A stretch of 64,000 nucleotides of DNA from Paenibacillus taichungensis (GCF_003287275.1 NZ_QEVW01000005.1:434001-498000); one strand, 5' to 3'; shown: positions 51,057-60,618, numbered from the stretch's first letter. Notes: a model not told the origin generated them from the sequence alone. A program made the numbers and translations.

Positions 51057-51605
51057 TCAGGAAACCACAGGTTCGGTTTCTCTTCTCCCACGAAAGGAGG
51101 GATCTGTGAATCTCCACGCCACAGGTTCAGGCTGCATGGCCTGAATCAGGGTCGCCGGCGAGCCATCAGGCGGTGCGGCATCCTGTACACGGTACACTGC
51201 CGCTACCGCGGAAAATGGATCGGATACAACAGCAGCAGTTGCCGAATGCGCAGGCATAATCTCTCCTGCACGCTCCGTCTGAAGAACATTCAACATATTG
51301 ACCGCATTGCCATAGGCTGTGTTCACATGACTCAACACTGTACGATACTCCATGTCCACCTGCTGGAATAACAAGGCCTTGCGTCCCAGCTGTACGCTCA
51401 AGTCCATAAAACGACGTACTGCTGCTTCGCAGAGTCGCTTGCTGTGATTCCATTCATTCATGATCGCGGCGCGGGCTTCAAGATCCCACTCCAACGAATG
51501 AATGGCCTGATCCAATACTGTCATCTTTTGCTGTATTTGCTCCGCCGCATACTGAATCTGCCTGCTCAGTGCCCGAAGCACATCCGGTTCCACACGAATG
51601 CGCAT
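51057..51605 (-). CDS. WXG100-like helical protein of the type VII locus
   Basis: 182 residues. The first ~95 form a helical hairpin (VLRALSRQIQYAAEQIQQKM, turn with LEWDLEAR, then RFMDLSVQLGRKALLFQQVD) like WXG100/LXG proteins, but the turn has L-E-W-D in place of WxG. The rest is Ala/Pro-rich. A secreted partner or effector is possible. Only 6 bp from the EspG-like gene. Confidence 0.6.
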   Translation of the reverse strand: MRIRVEPDVLRALSRQIQYAAEQIQQKMTVLDQAIHSLEWDLEARAAIMNEWNHSKRLCEAAVRRFMDLSVQLGRKALLFQQVDMEYRTVLSHVNTAYGNAVNMLNVLQTERAGEIMPAHSATAAVVSDPFSAVAAVYRVQDAAPPDGSPATLIQAMQPEPVAWRFTDPSFRGRRETEPVVS

Positions 51606-51611
51606 TTACCA

Positions 51612-52442
51612 TCACCTTTCCTCTTCCCCTGCAGGCTGTTTAAGCCAGTCCAGCAGCATCTCGTGAAACTGTTCTCTCGTCGTCAGTGCTGCAACAAGCC
51701 AATCATCCGAAGCCGCAGTACTCATGCGAAACAGCCAGTTGGATACCGTACTTGCAGCGAAAGCCGCAGACTGTGATTTCCATCCTTCTCCGTTCCATAC
51801 AAGCAACCGCAGTTCCCCTTCTGATTCCTTGTTCACCAGACAGCGCGCAAGCGCAAGTGACCCCTCGGGATCGCTTGTCTCTTGTACCAACTCATCAGCC
51901 ACTGCCTGTAATTCTTTGTTCTTCAGATCATTCATCACATCATAGAATTTATTCTTGGAGCACATCAGTGCCGGCTTTTCCGCCGGAGAATGACCACTCC
52001 AATTCATTCTTTGAATCAGAAAATCAATCGCTTCACGAACATTTCCCAGGTCACTCAGCCGGAACGAATCCGGTTCGTCTGCAACACGGGATACTTCAAC
52101 GACACGTTCATCCGTGCAGTGCACATAACTTTCATACGACTTGCCGCTGTGCGTGTAGCGAATCCAGCAAGCCCTGTCGGACAGTCCCGCAATGGCTACC
52201 CTGGAGAAAACGGTCGGTGTCATGATCAGCTCACTGCTGTCCTGATCCTGAATCAGATATCCTTTGTCGAGCAGGGATGTTTTTACACGCTCCCACTCCA
52301 AAGCAATGTCTTCCGCCATATACCCGCGGAACGGATCTTCCACGCCAAGCAATCGGTCTGAACCGAGAATCCCGGCCAGGAAAAAAAGCTCTTTTATTTG
52401 CAAAGTGACTACCTTTTGCTTGGAATCATGAACCGTCAACAT
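51612..52442 (-). CDS. EspG-like type VII secretion-associated protein (tentative)
   Basis: 276 residues. VVTLQIKELFFLAGILG at the start, the central WERVKTSLLDKGYL and SRVAIAGLSDRACWIRY, and C-terminal NWLFRMS/ LLDWLKQP resemble EspG-family chaperones of actinobacterial ESX systems, which bind secreted PE/PPE or WXG partners. The assignment is inference from pattern and position, 16 bp behind the EccC-type ATPase. Confidence 0.55.
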   Translation of the reverse strand: MLTVHDSKQKVVTLQIKELFFLAGILGSDRLLGVEDPFRGYMAEDIALEWERVKTSLLDKGYLIQDQDSSELIMTPTVFSRVAIAGLSDRACWIRYTHSGKSYESYVHCTDERVVEVSRVADEPDSFRLSDLGNVREAIDFLIQRMNWSGHSPAEKPALMCSKNKFYDVMNDLKNKELQAVADELVQETSDPEGSLALARCLVNKESEGELRLLVWNGEGWKSQSAAFAASTVSNWLFRMSTAASDDWLVAALTTREQFHEMLLDWLKQPAGEEER

Positions 52443-52458
52443 TATGAGCCACCTCCCC

Positions 52459-55400
52459 TCAAACTACAACATGCCATCGGTCACGAATTTCAGATATCCA
52501 ATCGGTCATTTTCCAGGTGCCATCACATGGAATTGCACCTTTAACCCTGGAATATTTACGTTTTACATAATAACCCTGACCCGGAGGCAGTACCTTCAGC
52601 CCATTTGAATTCCCTCCGGACTCCGAATAAGGTATACGGAAGAACGAGAGATCATTAGGGTCTAAAGTCCCGAACAACAATCCGCTCTGGGAAGCCTTCA
52701 CATCGTTCACCCAGTCAGAACCAAAGGTTGGAAAGTCTGCAGGAACTCCTGACAGAATCACATGTATTCCTCGGTCCCTGCCTTGACGAACGATCGCTCC
52801 CAATTGATCCTTCACATTAAAATCATTTAATTGCTTGGATAACGTATCCGCATCGTCGATAACGAGAACGATCTCTGGTCCACCGGTTAACTCGCCTCTT
52901 TTTAGAACTTCATCGTACAACTGTTGGATCACAGGTGCAAGCTGTTCTTCACGGGATACGTGTCCACGGACATGGGGCAAACTATTGATTTCCCCCAGTC
53001 CTCCGGAACCATACCGCATATCTACCGTGTATATTTGCACGTCTTCAGGAGACGCATGATAGGCAAGGGATAACATCCAGGTCAGCAAAAATGTCGTTTT
53101 GCCACCTTCCATCGGACTCGTAACCATGAAATGCGGTCCTTCACGCAAATTCAGCAGGAAGGGTTCCAAATCATCGGTCAGCAGACCTACGGGTACTGTT
53201 AAGGAAGAACCGTCTAAGACTTGCCCGAAGGTTCCTGTACGGATAAGTACATCTTTGAGCTTAACCTCTTCCGGGAGCGGCGCAATCTGCGGCGCATCTT
53301 CTCCGTTCCAGTTTTCTCTGATCTCTGCAATCATGCTGCGCAGAGCGGAAGAACGCTTGCCTTCATCTGCTCCGGATGATGGCAAAGCCGCCTGGAACAT
53401 CAATGGAGGTACCTGTCCTTTGACCAGTCCTCTTCCAGGTGGAAGCTGGCTAGGCGCCTTGGACGGCCGTCCCACTGCGTAATAATAGTCGCTTGGATCA
53501 GACAATTCAAACGAAACCGCATTGGGAATATTGCTTCTGAATTTCTCAAATACATCCGTAACACGGTTGGCCGTAAGGATAAATGTGATTCCCAAACTGC
53601 CACCTTCACGAAGGATCGTTTCCAGAAGTTCATTCTCCTCGGGATAAGCATTTCGGAAAGAAAGATAACCATCGATAACAACTACAATCTGTGGCACGGC
53701 TGCATGAGCTGCGCGACGGTAGGCTGATATTGTCTTAACCCCGGCTTCCGAGATCATGTCCTTGCGTTGTGCCGACAGTTTCAGGATGTATCGGAATAAG
53801 CGCTTGATCCGATCTTCCTCTTCAGACATCATTACCGCACCGATCTGAGGCAAGCCTGCGAAATCCTTCATCATCCGGCCCATATCAATAATGTAGCCAT
53901 GCCAAGGTTCAGTCCGCTTAGAACGGGCCAGTGACATCAGCAAGGTTTGCACAAACGTCGTTTTTCCCAGACCAGGCATACCGTATACAACCAGATGTCC
54001 CTGATCCACCGGAAGTGCGAGCGGCTGCTGTCGTTGATTAGGCAGATCATCCAGCAGGCCAACTACAGGTTTCAGGCCAGCGGCTCCGCCGTCAAGCAAT
54101 ACTTCACGATTCCCTTCTTCCCGCCAGTCGTTGAGGCTTTCCCATTCCAGTGTCTCAGGCAAGGGTGGCAACCAAGGCCCTGGTAATCGGGTGATCCCCG
54201 CCTCTGCTGCCGCTTCTGCCACATAATCAATAAATACCTGAAGTTGCTTGGGCACATCCTCACCTTTGAGCACAGCTCTGCGCTCTCCAGTCAAGAGTGG
54301 TTCCCGTTTGCCATTCAAGCGAACTTCCATAACAGGCAATACTGTCGTTGTATCTTCCTGCTGATTATACGGCGCACCACTCCAGGCGAATTGCATTTCC
54401 TCAAACACTTCATCACTGCCTACCTGGAAGTATCCACGGCCTGGCTTGGTGATCCAGGCCGCATTCGGAATTTTGATCATATCCCGACTATCCCCTTCAC
54501 TTTGAACGCGAAGACAGATACGGAAACGCGAATTGCTCCAGATTTTATCATCGACCACACCTGCAGGCTTCTGAGTTGCCAGTATAAGATGTACACCTAG
54601 TGTCCGGCCGATGGCCGCTATGCTGATTAATTCATCCATGAACTCCGGCTGATCCCGCTTTAATTGCGCGAACTCATCAATGATGATAACCAAATGCGGC
54701 AACGGTTGTTCATGTCTGGAACGCAGAATTTTGTAATACTCATCAATGTGCTGGAGATTTCCTGCATCATTTAATATTTTCTGCCTTCTGACCAGTTCGG
54801 CCCGCAGTGAGATATTGGCTCGTTCAATCAAATTTCCATCCAGATTGGTGATCGTGCCGACGACGTGAGGCAAGCCCACAAATGTATTCGACATCCCGCC
54901 GCCCTTATAGTCAATCAACATAAAGGCCAGATCATGTGGATGGAACTCGGCAGCCAGAGAGGCCACAATTGACTGGATAACCTCACTCTTGCCTGAGCCC
55001 GTTGTCCCTGCGATCAGACCATGCGGGCCATGACCCTGACGTTCGATTTTATCATGTAAGTTAATTGCAATTTTCTTGCCGCCGGCTCGCACGCCCATAG
55101 GCACGGGAAGTGTGTCCGGGTATCGTGTCTGGCTCCAGCGTGTGACCACATCCAGATCTTCTACTCGAGATGTACTTAACATGTCGAACAACGGAAGCAC
55201 CTGGGGTATATCTGAAGCGGATGAGCGTTTCAGACGAATCGGTGACATATACCGCGAGAGTGCATCTGCGGACTCTCTGGTGATCACATCTGGCGTGTAC
55301 ATTTGCCTGATCACGTCGGCATCCTCAGTTTTTTTGATATAAAGCCCTTTTCCTTTGGAAGCCTCCATAATTAACTGACAATGCATAGGTAGGGATTCCT

Positions 55401-56463
55401 TGCGGTTTGCCAGAATGATGGTACATACATCGATCTCCTGCGCCGATTCCAACAGCAAGGGAAGCAGCGGCTCTTCTTCTATTAATTGAGTATCCGAGAG
55501 AACCACCACATAACATGGCGTTTGCACGGTTTTCTTATATCGATCTTCCTTATTATTGCGCCGTCGGTTCAACACGGAAAACAAGCTGTCCGCCAATTGA
55601 TGCGCACCGCTGTGCCTGTCGGCCATATAGCGTTGTCCCTGATCTTCATCCCAAATGTGGGGCAACCAGCGCAGCCAATCCCATTCCTTTGATTCCTTTT
55701 CTTCATAAAAGGCAGCAATCTTTAATTCATCCGGTGAATGACGGACGGTCAGTTGTGAAATAATTACACGCAATGAAGCGAGTACTTCCTCACGATTGCC
55801 GACCAACCCCATCACTTTCGACTGAAATAAAGGCAGTGTAATCGATGCTTCGGGTACTGTCTCGAACTCAGCTGCCAATTCATGAGCCGCTTCAATTAAC
55901 TCATCCTTTTCATAACCGTCCACACGAGGAACCTGGAGTTTGATCCGGAACGGAATTTCGCCTGTGCCGATTCGTACCTGCAGGAAGTCATCATCTTCCG
56001 GGGACCGTTCCCATAACGAACTGTTGCGATTCTTCACCAACTGAAGACATACATTGGGATCCCCATGAATTTCATACAGACTCTTCACTTGCTCCGCTTG
56101 AGCTGCCTTCAACTCTTCACGATGCTTCTCCAATTGTGCACGATACATGGTAGTACGCTCTTCCAGCTTTTTACGATAGGACTTCTTGTTGCTCAGATAT
56201 ACAAAAAACGGAATCGTGTATGAAGTAAGCATCATCATAACCGTCATCATCTGAAACATCATATAATTGGGATTGCCCATTTTGCCCGTCATGTTGATAT
56301 ATACGTAGAATCCGATACTGACCATCGTCATCATGATCGGTATTATAATAGAAATCATTGAAAATGTAGGTTTGTTTGGTTCTGCCGGAGGCCTCAGAAT
56401 CTCCAGCCTTTCTTCCTTAAGAACCGGTGTCATTCTTGGAGAACGTTGATATAACACATTCAC
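52459..56463 (-). CDS. EccC/EssC-type FtsK/SpoIIIE ATPase of type VII secretion
   Basis: 1334 residues. The N-terminus (YQRSPRMTPVLKEERLEILRPPAEP) is EccC-like, then two transmembrane helices (about 35-58 and 68-92). Three ATPase domains: D1 GTTGSGKS (486-493) with IIIDE (596-597), D2 GMPGLGKTT (828-836) with VVVIDG (no catalytic Glu), D3 TSPMEGGKTT (1115-1124) with VLVIDD. Firmicute EssC normally begins with two FHA domains; none are present. It is the motor of the secretion channel in the membrane. Confidence 0.9.
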   Translation of the reverse strand: MNVLYQRSPRMTPVLKEERLEILRPPAEPNKPTFSMISIIIPIMMTMVSIGFYVYINMTGKMGNPNYMMFQMMTVMMMLTSYTIPFFVYLSNKKSYRKKLEERTTMYRAQLEKHREELKAAQAEQVKSLYEIHGDPNVCLQLVKNRNSSLWERSPEDDDFLQVRIGTGEIPFRIKLQVPRVDGYEKDELIEAAHELAAEFETVPEASITLPLFQSKVMGLVGNREEVLASLRVIISQLTVRHSPDELKIAAFYEEKESKEWDWLRWLPHIWDEDQGQRYMADRHSGAHQLADSLFSVLNRRRNNKEDRYKKTVQTPCYVVVLSDTQLIEEEPLLPLLLESAQEIDVCTIILANRKESLPMHCQLIMEASKGKGLYIKKTEDADVIRQMYTPDVITRESADALSRYMSPIRLKRSSASDIPQVLPLFDMLSTSRVEDLDVVTRWSQTRYPDTLPVPMGVRAGGKKIAINLHDKIERQGHGPHGLIAGTTGSGKSEVIQSIVASLAAEFHPHDLAFMLIDYKGGGMSNTFVGLPHVVGTITNLDGNLIERANISLRAELVRRQKILNDAGNLQHIDEYYKILRSRHEQPLPHLVIIIDEFAQLKRDQPEFMDELISIAAIGRTLGVHLILATQKPAGVVDDKIWSNSRFRICLRVQSEGDSRDMIKIPNAAWITKPGRGYFQVGSDEVFEEMQFAWSGAPYNQQEDTTTVLPVMEVRLNGKREPLLTGERRAVLKGEDVPKQLQVFIDYVAEAAAEAGITRLPGPWLPPLPETLEWESLNDWREEGNREVLLDGGAAGLKPVVGLLDDLPNQRQQPLALPVDQGHLVVYGMPGLGKTTFVQTLLMSLARSKRTEPWHGYIIDMGRMMKDFAGLPQIGAVMMSEEEDRIKRLFRYILKLSAQRKDMISEAGVKTISAYRRAAHAAVPQIVVVIDGYLSFRNAYPEENELLETILREGGSLGITFILTANRVTDVFEKFRSNIPNAVSFELSDPSDYYYAVGRPSKAPSQLPPGRGLVKGQVPPLMFQAALPSSGADEGKRSSALRSMIAEIRENWNGEDAPQIAPLPEEVKLKDVLIRTGTFGQVLDGSSLTVPVGLLTDDLEPFLLNLREGPHFMVTSPMEGGKTTFLLTWMLSLAYHASPEDVQIYTVDMRYGSGGLGEINSLPHVRGHVSREEQLAPVIQQLYDEVLKRGELTGGPEIVLVIDDADTLSKQLNDFNVKDQLGAIVRQGRDRGIHVILSGVPADFPTFGSDWVNDVKASQSGLLFGTLDPNDLSFFRIPYSESGGNSNGLKVLPPGQGYYVKRKYSRVKGAIPCDGTWKMTDWISEIRDRWHVVV

Positions 56464-56519
56464 GAAGAGAAGACCTCCTTATATTTCATTGCCGTAATCA
56501 ATATATACGCCCAGATCGT

Positions 56520-56855
56520 TCATTCGTTGCTGTCCTGCTGAAACAATGAACGTCTTCCATACACTGGAGCTTCTTCAGAAGTAGTGGAGAACGCCCGTTG
56601 GACCCGTACACAGCTTCCTTGACGCAGCCCTGTTTCCATTAACTGTTGTGTGTTCTGTGGCGAGAACCACAATCCTTCCGGAAATTTGGCTTCAAGGATG
56701 TACTGAATCCCTTCTCCCGGTGCCTGCCCGAAAATGCGGACTCCCAGCAATGTCTTCAGATGTTCGATAGTACATTCATCCGGGATCTCGATGTCGAACC
56801 ACTCGCCTTCCTCCCGGCCGGAATACACGGTAAGAATCAAAATAATCCCTCCCAT
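56520..56855 (-). CDS. EsaB/YukD-type ubiquitin-like protein
   Basis: 111 residues from ATG 56855; the longer frame begins at a TTG within TTGACA. GIILILTVYSGREEGEWFDIEIPDECTIEHL and GLRQGSCVRVQ follow the YukD beta-grasp order. The last ~25 residues are a short extension. First gene of the type VII operon, 57 bp from the ATPase gene. No strong ribosome binding site is visible, so the start is moderately uncertain. Confidence 0.75.
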   Translation of the reverse strand: MGGIILILTVYSGREEGEWFDIEIPDECTIEHLKTLLGVRIFGQAPGEGIQYILEAKFPEGLWFSPQNTQQLMETGLRQGSCVRVQRAFSTTSEEAPVYGRRSLFQQDSNE

Positions 56856-56885
56856 GGTCTCATATGTAAATTGTCCTAGTGTCAA

Positions 56886-57263
56886 ATTAAATCAAAATAA
56901 TGCAGATGAAACGCTATTCCATCCCTATTTTCTTACATAAACACCCTGTTTGCAATGTGCAACCTGTAATTTCGTTACATATGACCCACGTATATATTAA
57001 AATATCGTCCATTCGACTCAGAACTTTCGAGGCAGTAGTCACGTTAATTATTGCAAGGATGCGAAACTACACATCTTTCTTCCATATAAATGGTAGCTGG
57101 CAATTGATTTTTCGGGACTTTTTAATGCTTCGCCCACAATTGAATTGTGAACACTTTTCAAACATTGCCCACCTTTATGTTTTCATAAGCTGATTTTAAG
57201 GTAATTTTAAGCATTGGAATTTAATATAACCAGTAAGAAATAACTCTCGTGAGGTGATTTCTA
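56886..57263. other. intergenic region upstream of the type VII operon
   Basis: No gene seen. TTGACA at the 56880 edge has no matching -10 at a workable distance, so I cannot place the operon promoter. TAATATAAC near 57220-57230 is a probable -10 for the small plus-strand gene that follows. Confidence 0.4.
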
Positions 57264-57503
57264 GTGAGAACACTAATAACTTTTCAAAACAAATCAATCC
57301 CTGTATATTTTAATCAAGAAAACAAACAACCTGTGCAAAAGACACTACGATTGCTCAGCAGTGCCCTTGAGCATAAGATTAGCAATGGTAAACGTGCTTT
57401 ACAGAAATGTCTGCAATCATTGATTAGTATTGAGATTGTCGGTGGTGAAGCCATTCTTCACAGCCGTAGCGAAAATGACTCCCTCGCCTTATCGCTTTAT
57501 TAA
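57264..57503 (+). CDS. small protein of unknown function
   Basis: 79 residues from GTG 57264, with GAGGTGATTTCTA directly upstream at ideal spacing. RTLITFQNKSIPVYFNQEN, KTLRLLSSALEHKISNGKRALQ and SLISIEIVGGEAILHS suggest a compact alpha/beta protein; no family recognised. A strong terminator follows, so it is a real monocistronic unit. Confidence 0.6.
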   Translation: MRTLITFQNKSIPVYFNQENKQPVQKTLRLLSSALEHKISNGKRALQKCLQSLISIEIVGGEAILHSRSENDSLALSLY

Positions 57504-57568
57504 GATGAGTCAGTTGTTTAATTCAACATGGAAACTGCGAATTCATTCATTCGCGAACATAAGGAAAA

Positions 57569-57603
57569 GGAAGCTTGCCGCTAAGGACAAGCTTCCTTTT
57601 TTT
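57569..57603. terminator. bidirectional Rho-independent terminator
   Basis: GGAAGCTTG (57569-57577) and CAAGCTTCC (57588-57596), followed by T7 on the plus strand and TTTTCCTT on the minus strand. It ends the small plus-strand gene and the minus-strand small ORFs. Confidence 0.9.
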
Positions 57604-57629
57604 GTGTACCAAATCTCTTATATCTATTT

Positions 57630-57782
57630 CTAATGCACTCGGCTGACGACATAGGCATTTTCGTGTTCTTCTTCCATCTCGGCCTTTTGGATTCGAATGA
57701 CAAACAACCGAACCAGATTATCACGCGTATTTTCTTCCTGACAAGTATTCAGCTTTCTCAGAATGAAACGGTCAATGGACAT
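57630..57782 (-). CDS. small ORF, 50 codons, unknown
   Basis: ATG 57782 has AAAGGGG ten bases upstream. The product begins MSIDRFILRKLNTCQEEN and is charged (RIQKAEMEEEHEN), ending SRVH. It is the second of two tightly spaced small ORFs and ends about 35 bp before a terminator. Function unknown. The plus-strand frame over the same bases has no ribosome binding site and is rejected. Confidence 0.45.
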   Translation of the reverse strand: MSIDRFILRKLNTCQEENTRDNLVRLFVIRIQKAEMEEEHENAYVVSRVH

Positions 57783-57797
57783 GAAGTTCAGGCCCCT

Positions 57798-57878
57798 TTA
57801 CCTATTGGATTTACGGATCTGTTCTGCCCGTGTATCCATAAATAACCAGATTACAGGTATACCAAACAGCTTGTTCAC
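57798..57878 (-). CDS. small ORF, 26 codons, hydrophobic peptide
   Basis: GTG 57878 with GAGGAAATA upstream. The product is short and amphipathic: VNKLFGIPVIWLFMDTRAE, then a basic end KSNR. Its stop lies 15 bp before the ATG of the next small ORF, so the two could be coupled. It could be a leader peptide or a small membrane peptide. Confidence 0.4.
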   Translation of the reverse strand: MNKLFGIPVIWLFMDTRAEQIRKSNR

Positions 57879-57921
57879 ACTATTTCCTCGCCTGTTTTTC
57901 AAACGTGTAAAAACATGCAAA

Positions 57922-57951
57922 AGACCGCCACATCAAGCTTGAGGCGGACTC
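57922..57951 (-). terminator. Rho-independent terminator of the aldehyde dehydrogenase gene
   Basis: AGTCCGCC pairs with GGCGGTCT around a CAAGCTTG-containing loop, followed by TTTTGC on the minus strand. 80 bp 3' of the stop at 58031. Confidence 0.75.
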
Positions 57952-58030
57952 TGCGCAATTTTTGTCACTCTTTCTCGAACCCTAGCTGATTATAAAACAA
58001 AGTATTATCCAATCCATGTTCTCTGTCGAA

Positions 58031-59506
58031 TTATTGAACTCCAGGATATTCCCGATATTGATGCTGAATACTGATCCAGCGAGTCCGTGTGAACTTCTCA
58101 ATCGCCCAATCGCCGCCGAAACGGCCAATTCCCGATGATTTCTCACCACCAAACATCACATGCGCCTCATCGTTCACAGATTGATCATTTACATGCACCA
58201 TGCCTGATTCAATCTGTTGGGCAACTTGATACCCTCTCTCGAGATTTCCGGTGAATACGGAGCCGCTCAATCCATAAGGCGTATCGTTCGCCAAACGCAC
58301 GGCCTCCTGCTCATCCTGTGCTTTCATTAACATCGCGACAGGTCCAAACAGTTCCTGTTGCACAATATGCTGCTCCGGTTTCACGTCTGCGAGTACGGTG
58401 GGCTCCAGCACACTGCCTTTGCTCGTTCCACCCAGCAGCAATCTTGCTCCTTCCGCCTTGGCTCCCTTAATCAAGTCCATCAGGCGCTCCACTTCCTTCT
58501 CACGAATGAGCGGACCTACCAGCGTTTGGGAATCCGAAGGATCACCAGCTTGAATTTTTTTCGTTTTGGCGACAAAGGACTCCACAAACTTATCGTAAAT
58601 ATCAGCATGCACAATAATACGATTAAGTGCCATACAGATCTGCCCCTGATGCAGAAATTTACCGAACACCGCAGATTCTGCAGCACGTTCAATATCCGCA
58701 TCTTCCAGGACAACCATCGCATTGTTGCCACCAAGTTCAAGCGCAGTTTCTTTCAGATGCTCACCCGCCAGTTTGCCGATGCCCCGCCCCACCTCTGTGG
58801 AGCCTGTAAAGGAAATGATTTTGGGAACCGGATGCGCTACAAAATAATCCCCAATCTCACTCCCGCTCCCAGCTACCACATTCAGTACACCTTCAGGCAA
58901 TCCAGCCTGCTCGAACAAATCCGCAATAAGCCAGCCTGCTGTAATCGGTGTGTCAGAAGCAGGCTTAATAACGACTCCATTACCCAAAGCAATAGCCGGA
59001 GCTACGGAACGCAGACACAGGTGTAACGGAAAATTCCAAGGGCCAATAACGCCGATAACTCCTTTGGGCTCCCGCACAACACGATTTTCTTTCCCTTGTG
59101 TATTTGAAGGCAGAATCTCCCCCTTCATCCGATAAGGGAACGAAGCAGCTTCATCCACAATCCGTTTCGCAGAAGCAAACTCTGCCTCGGCCTTGATGCG
59201 AGTGCTCCCGGATTCTGTAATCAGCAGTTTTACAATTTCCTCTTTGCGCTCTACCATTAGAACCGAAACTTTGCGGAGTACACCTTCTTTTACCCCTGGC
59301 AAGGATTGTTTCCATTCCATTGAACTCTTTTGAGCCGCCTCATATGCTCGATCTATATCTTCCTTGTTCGAGGATCGCCAGGTTGCGATGACCTCTCCCG
59401 TGTACGGATTTTTATTTTCGACTATCTTCTCGCCGGAGCCTTCTACCCATTCGCCATTAATAAATTGTTTCGTCCATGTTGTAAGTTCTGTCTCCATTAA
59501 AGTCAT
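58031..59506 (-). CDS. NAD(P)-dependent aldehyde dehydrogenase (aromatic aldehyde type)
   Basis: 491 residues from ATG 59506 (GGGAGGCGTT upstream). GVIGPWNFPLHL, FTGSTEVGRGIG, ELGGNNAMVV (general base Glu) and HQGQICMALNR (nucleophile Cys) are all in place. It oxidises an aldehyde to the acid. The pattern is nearest to benzaldehyde/vanillin dehydrogenases such as YfmT. Cytosolic, monocistronic. Confidence 0.9.
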   Translation of the reverse strand: MTLMETELTTWTKQFINGEWVEGSGEKIVENKNPYTGEVIATWRSSNKEDIDRAYEAAQKSSMEWKQSLPGVKEGVLRKVSVLMVERKEEIVKLLITESGSTRIKAEAEFASAKRIVDEAASFPYRMKGEILPSNTQGKENRVVREPKGVIGVIGPWNFPLHLCLRSVAPAIALGNGVVIKPASDTPITAGWLIADLFEQAGLPEGVLNVVAGSGSEIGDYFVAHPVPKIISFTGSTEVGRGIGKLAGEHLKETALELGGNNAMVVLEDADIERAAESAVFGKFLHQGQICMALNRIIVHADIYDKFVESFVAKTKKIQAGDPSDSQTLVGPLIREKEVERLMDLIKGAKAEGARLLLGGTSKGSVLEPTVLADVKPEQHIVQQELFGPVAMLMKAQDEQEAVRLANDTPYGLSGSVFTGNLERGYQVAQQIESGMVHVNDQSVNDEAHVMFGGEKSSGIGRFGGDWAIEKFTRTRWISIQHQYREYPGVQ

Positions 59507-59673
59507 CTGAATAACGCCTCCCAAACAAGATTGAATATCTCACCTCAATACAGTGTAGTAGTTCATTAACCTTGTTAAGAATTGCGCAAACGTGAAGAAC
59601 AGCTGAATCCTTTCATCCTCAGATGAGAAAATGCTCCTCGATGCCTAACACATTCAGCCAAATTTGCATTTAT

Positions 59674-60213
59674 TCAACTATCGGGAACTGTCTTTTCTCC
59701 AAAAAGAGTCAAGTCCTCCCAACCATAAGCAACCTCTAATAGATCTTGACCGCCTATACGGATATACTGTGTTTGGACAGGGATCCCGCCCATTTTTTCA
59801 TAGAAACGACAGGCTGAATTTTGCTCCAGTGCCCAGATCAACAAGTTCCTCATGTCCAGGGATTGGAGATAACGAACGACGTGTTTCACCAGCTGCTGGC
59901 CAATACCCGTTTGTTGCACTTCTTTCAGTAAATAAATAGCATACAACTCAGCATCGTAAGGCAACTTGCCTTCACGTTCCTTTCCACCGCAGGCAAATCC
60001 GACAATTTCCCCATCTTCCTGCTCAGCCACCACCAGAATCTGATCCTTTTCGCCAGAACGGATATTTCGTTCCCATTGGGACAATCTTGATTCCGTAGTC
60101 AGATTGTCCAAAAAATCATCCGGCACGATCCCTCGATATGTTGTCTTCCAACTCTCTGTATGTACATGAGCTACGGCTTCCGCATCCCCTTCACGCGCTG
60201 GTCTGATTTGCAT
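59674..60213 (-). CDS. GNAT N-acetyltransferase
   Basis: 179 residues. HTESWKTTYRGIVPDDFLDNL is the typical start of a common Bacillales GNAT group, motif A reads QQTGIGQQLV, and CRFYEKMGG closes the domain. Unlike the GNATs of the 0-29 kb array it lies in higher-GC chromosomal context, with no attC-like repeat nearby. Confidence 0.85.
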   Translation of the reverse strand: MQIRPAREGDAEAVAHVHTESWKTTYRGIVPDDFLDNLTTESRLSQWERNIRSGEKDQILVVAEQEDGEIVGFACGGKEREGKLPYDAELYAIYLLKEVQQTGIGQQLVKHVVRYLQSLDMRNLLIWALEQNSACRFYEKMGGIPVQTQYIRIGGQDLLEVAYGWEDLTLFGEKTVPDS

Positions 60214-60270
60214 GTTATTACTCCCTTTCTCTCGGCCACGCCGTGACTTTACAATCCCCTTCTTCAGATA

Positions 60271-60290
60271 AATCCGGCCCTAGGGCCGGA
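60271..60290 (-). terminator. hairpin overlapping the stop codon of the L,D-transpeptidase gene
   Basis: ATCCGGCCC-TAG-GGCCGGAT: a perfect palindrome whose loop is the TAG stop codon itself, followed by TTTATC on the minus strand. Probable terminator that overlaps the coding end. Confidence 0.65.
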
Positions 60291-60618
60291 TCGTTACTTG
60301 TGTGCCCACTGACACTTTGGATGACAGGTCCAGCACATCCGAGTTATACATGCGTATGCATCCATGAGAAACGGACTTGCCAATGGATGAAGGATCATTG
60401 GTTCCATGGATCCCATAATGCGGCGCCGATAACCCCATCCAAAGAACACCAAATGGCCCTCCAGGATTCTCTTGTTTGTTAATAATCGTAAACACGCCGT
60501 TAGGCGTCTGCGTGAGCATCTTGCCTATAGCGACAGGATAGCCTTTAACCACTTGTGAGCCATCCAAAAGATATAACATATGATCGGACAGGTCTACGAT
60601 GATGCTGTAATCTGGCAT
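60280..60618 (-). CDS. L,D-transpeptidase, YkuD domain only
   Basis: 112 residues, just the catalytic domain. YGIHGTND (His71) and the active-site SHGCIRM (H85, Cys87) are intact. It would cross-link or modify peptidoglycan. No signal peptide or LysM domain is present, unlike Bacillus YkuD, so export is unexplained; small cytosol-retained or spore-associated forms exist. The stop lies inside a terminator palindrome. Confidence 0.85.
   Translation of the reverse strand: MPDYSIIVDLSDHMLYLLDGSQVVKGYPVAIGKMLTQTPNGVFTIINKQENPGGPFGVLWMGLSAPHYGIHGTNDPSSIGKSVSHGCIRMYNSDVLDLSSKVSVGTQVTIRP

Noticed and set aside
57633..57845. 70-codon plus-strand frame
   Set aside because: No ribosome binding site; the minus-strand small ORFs and terminator fit better.
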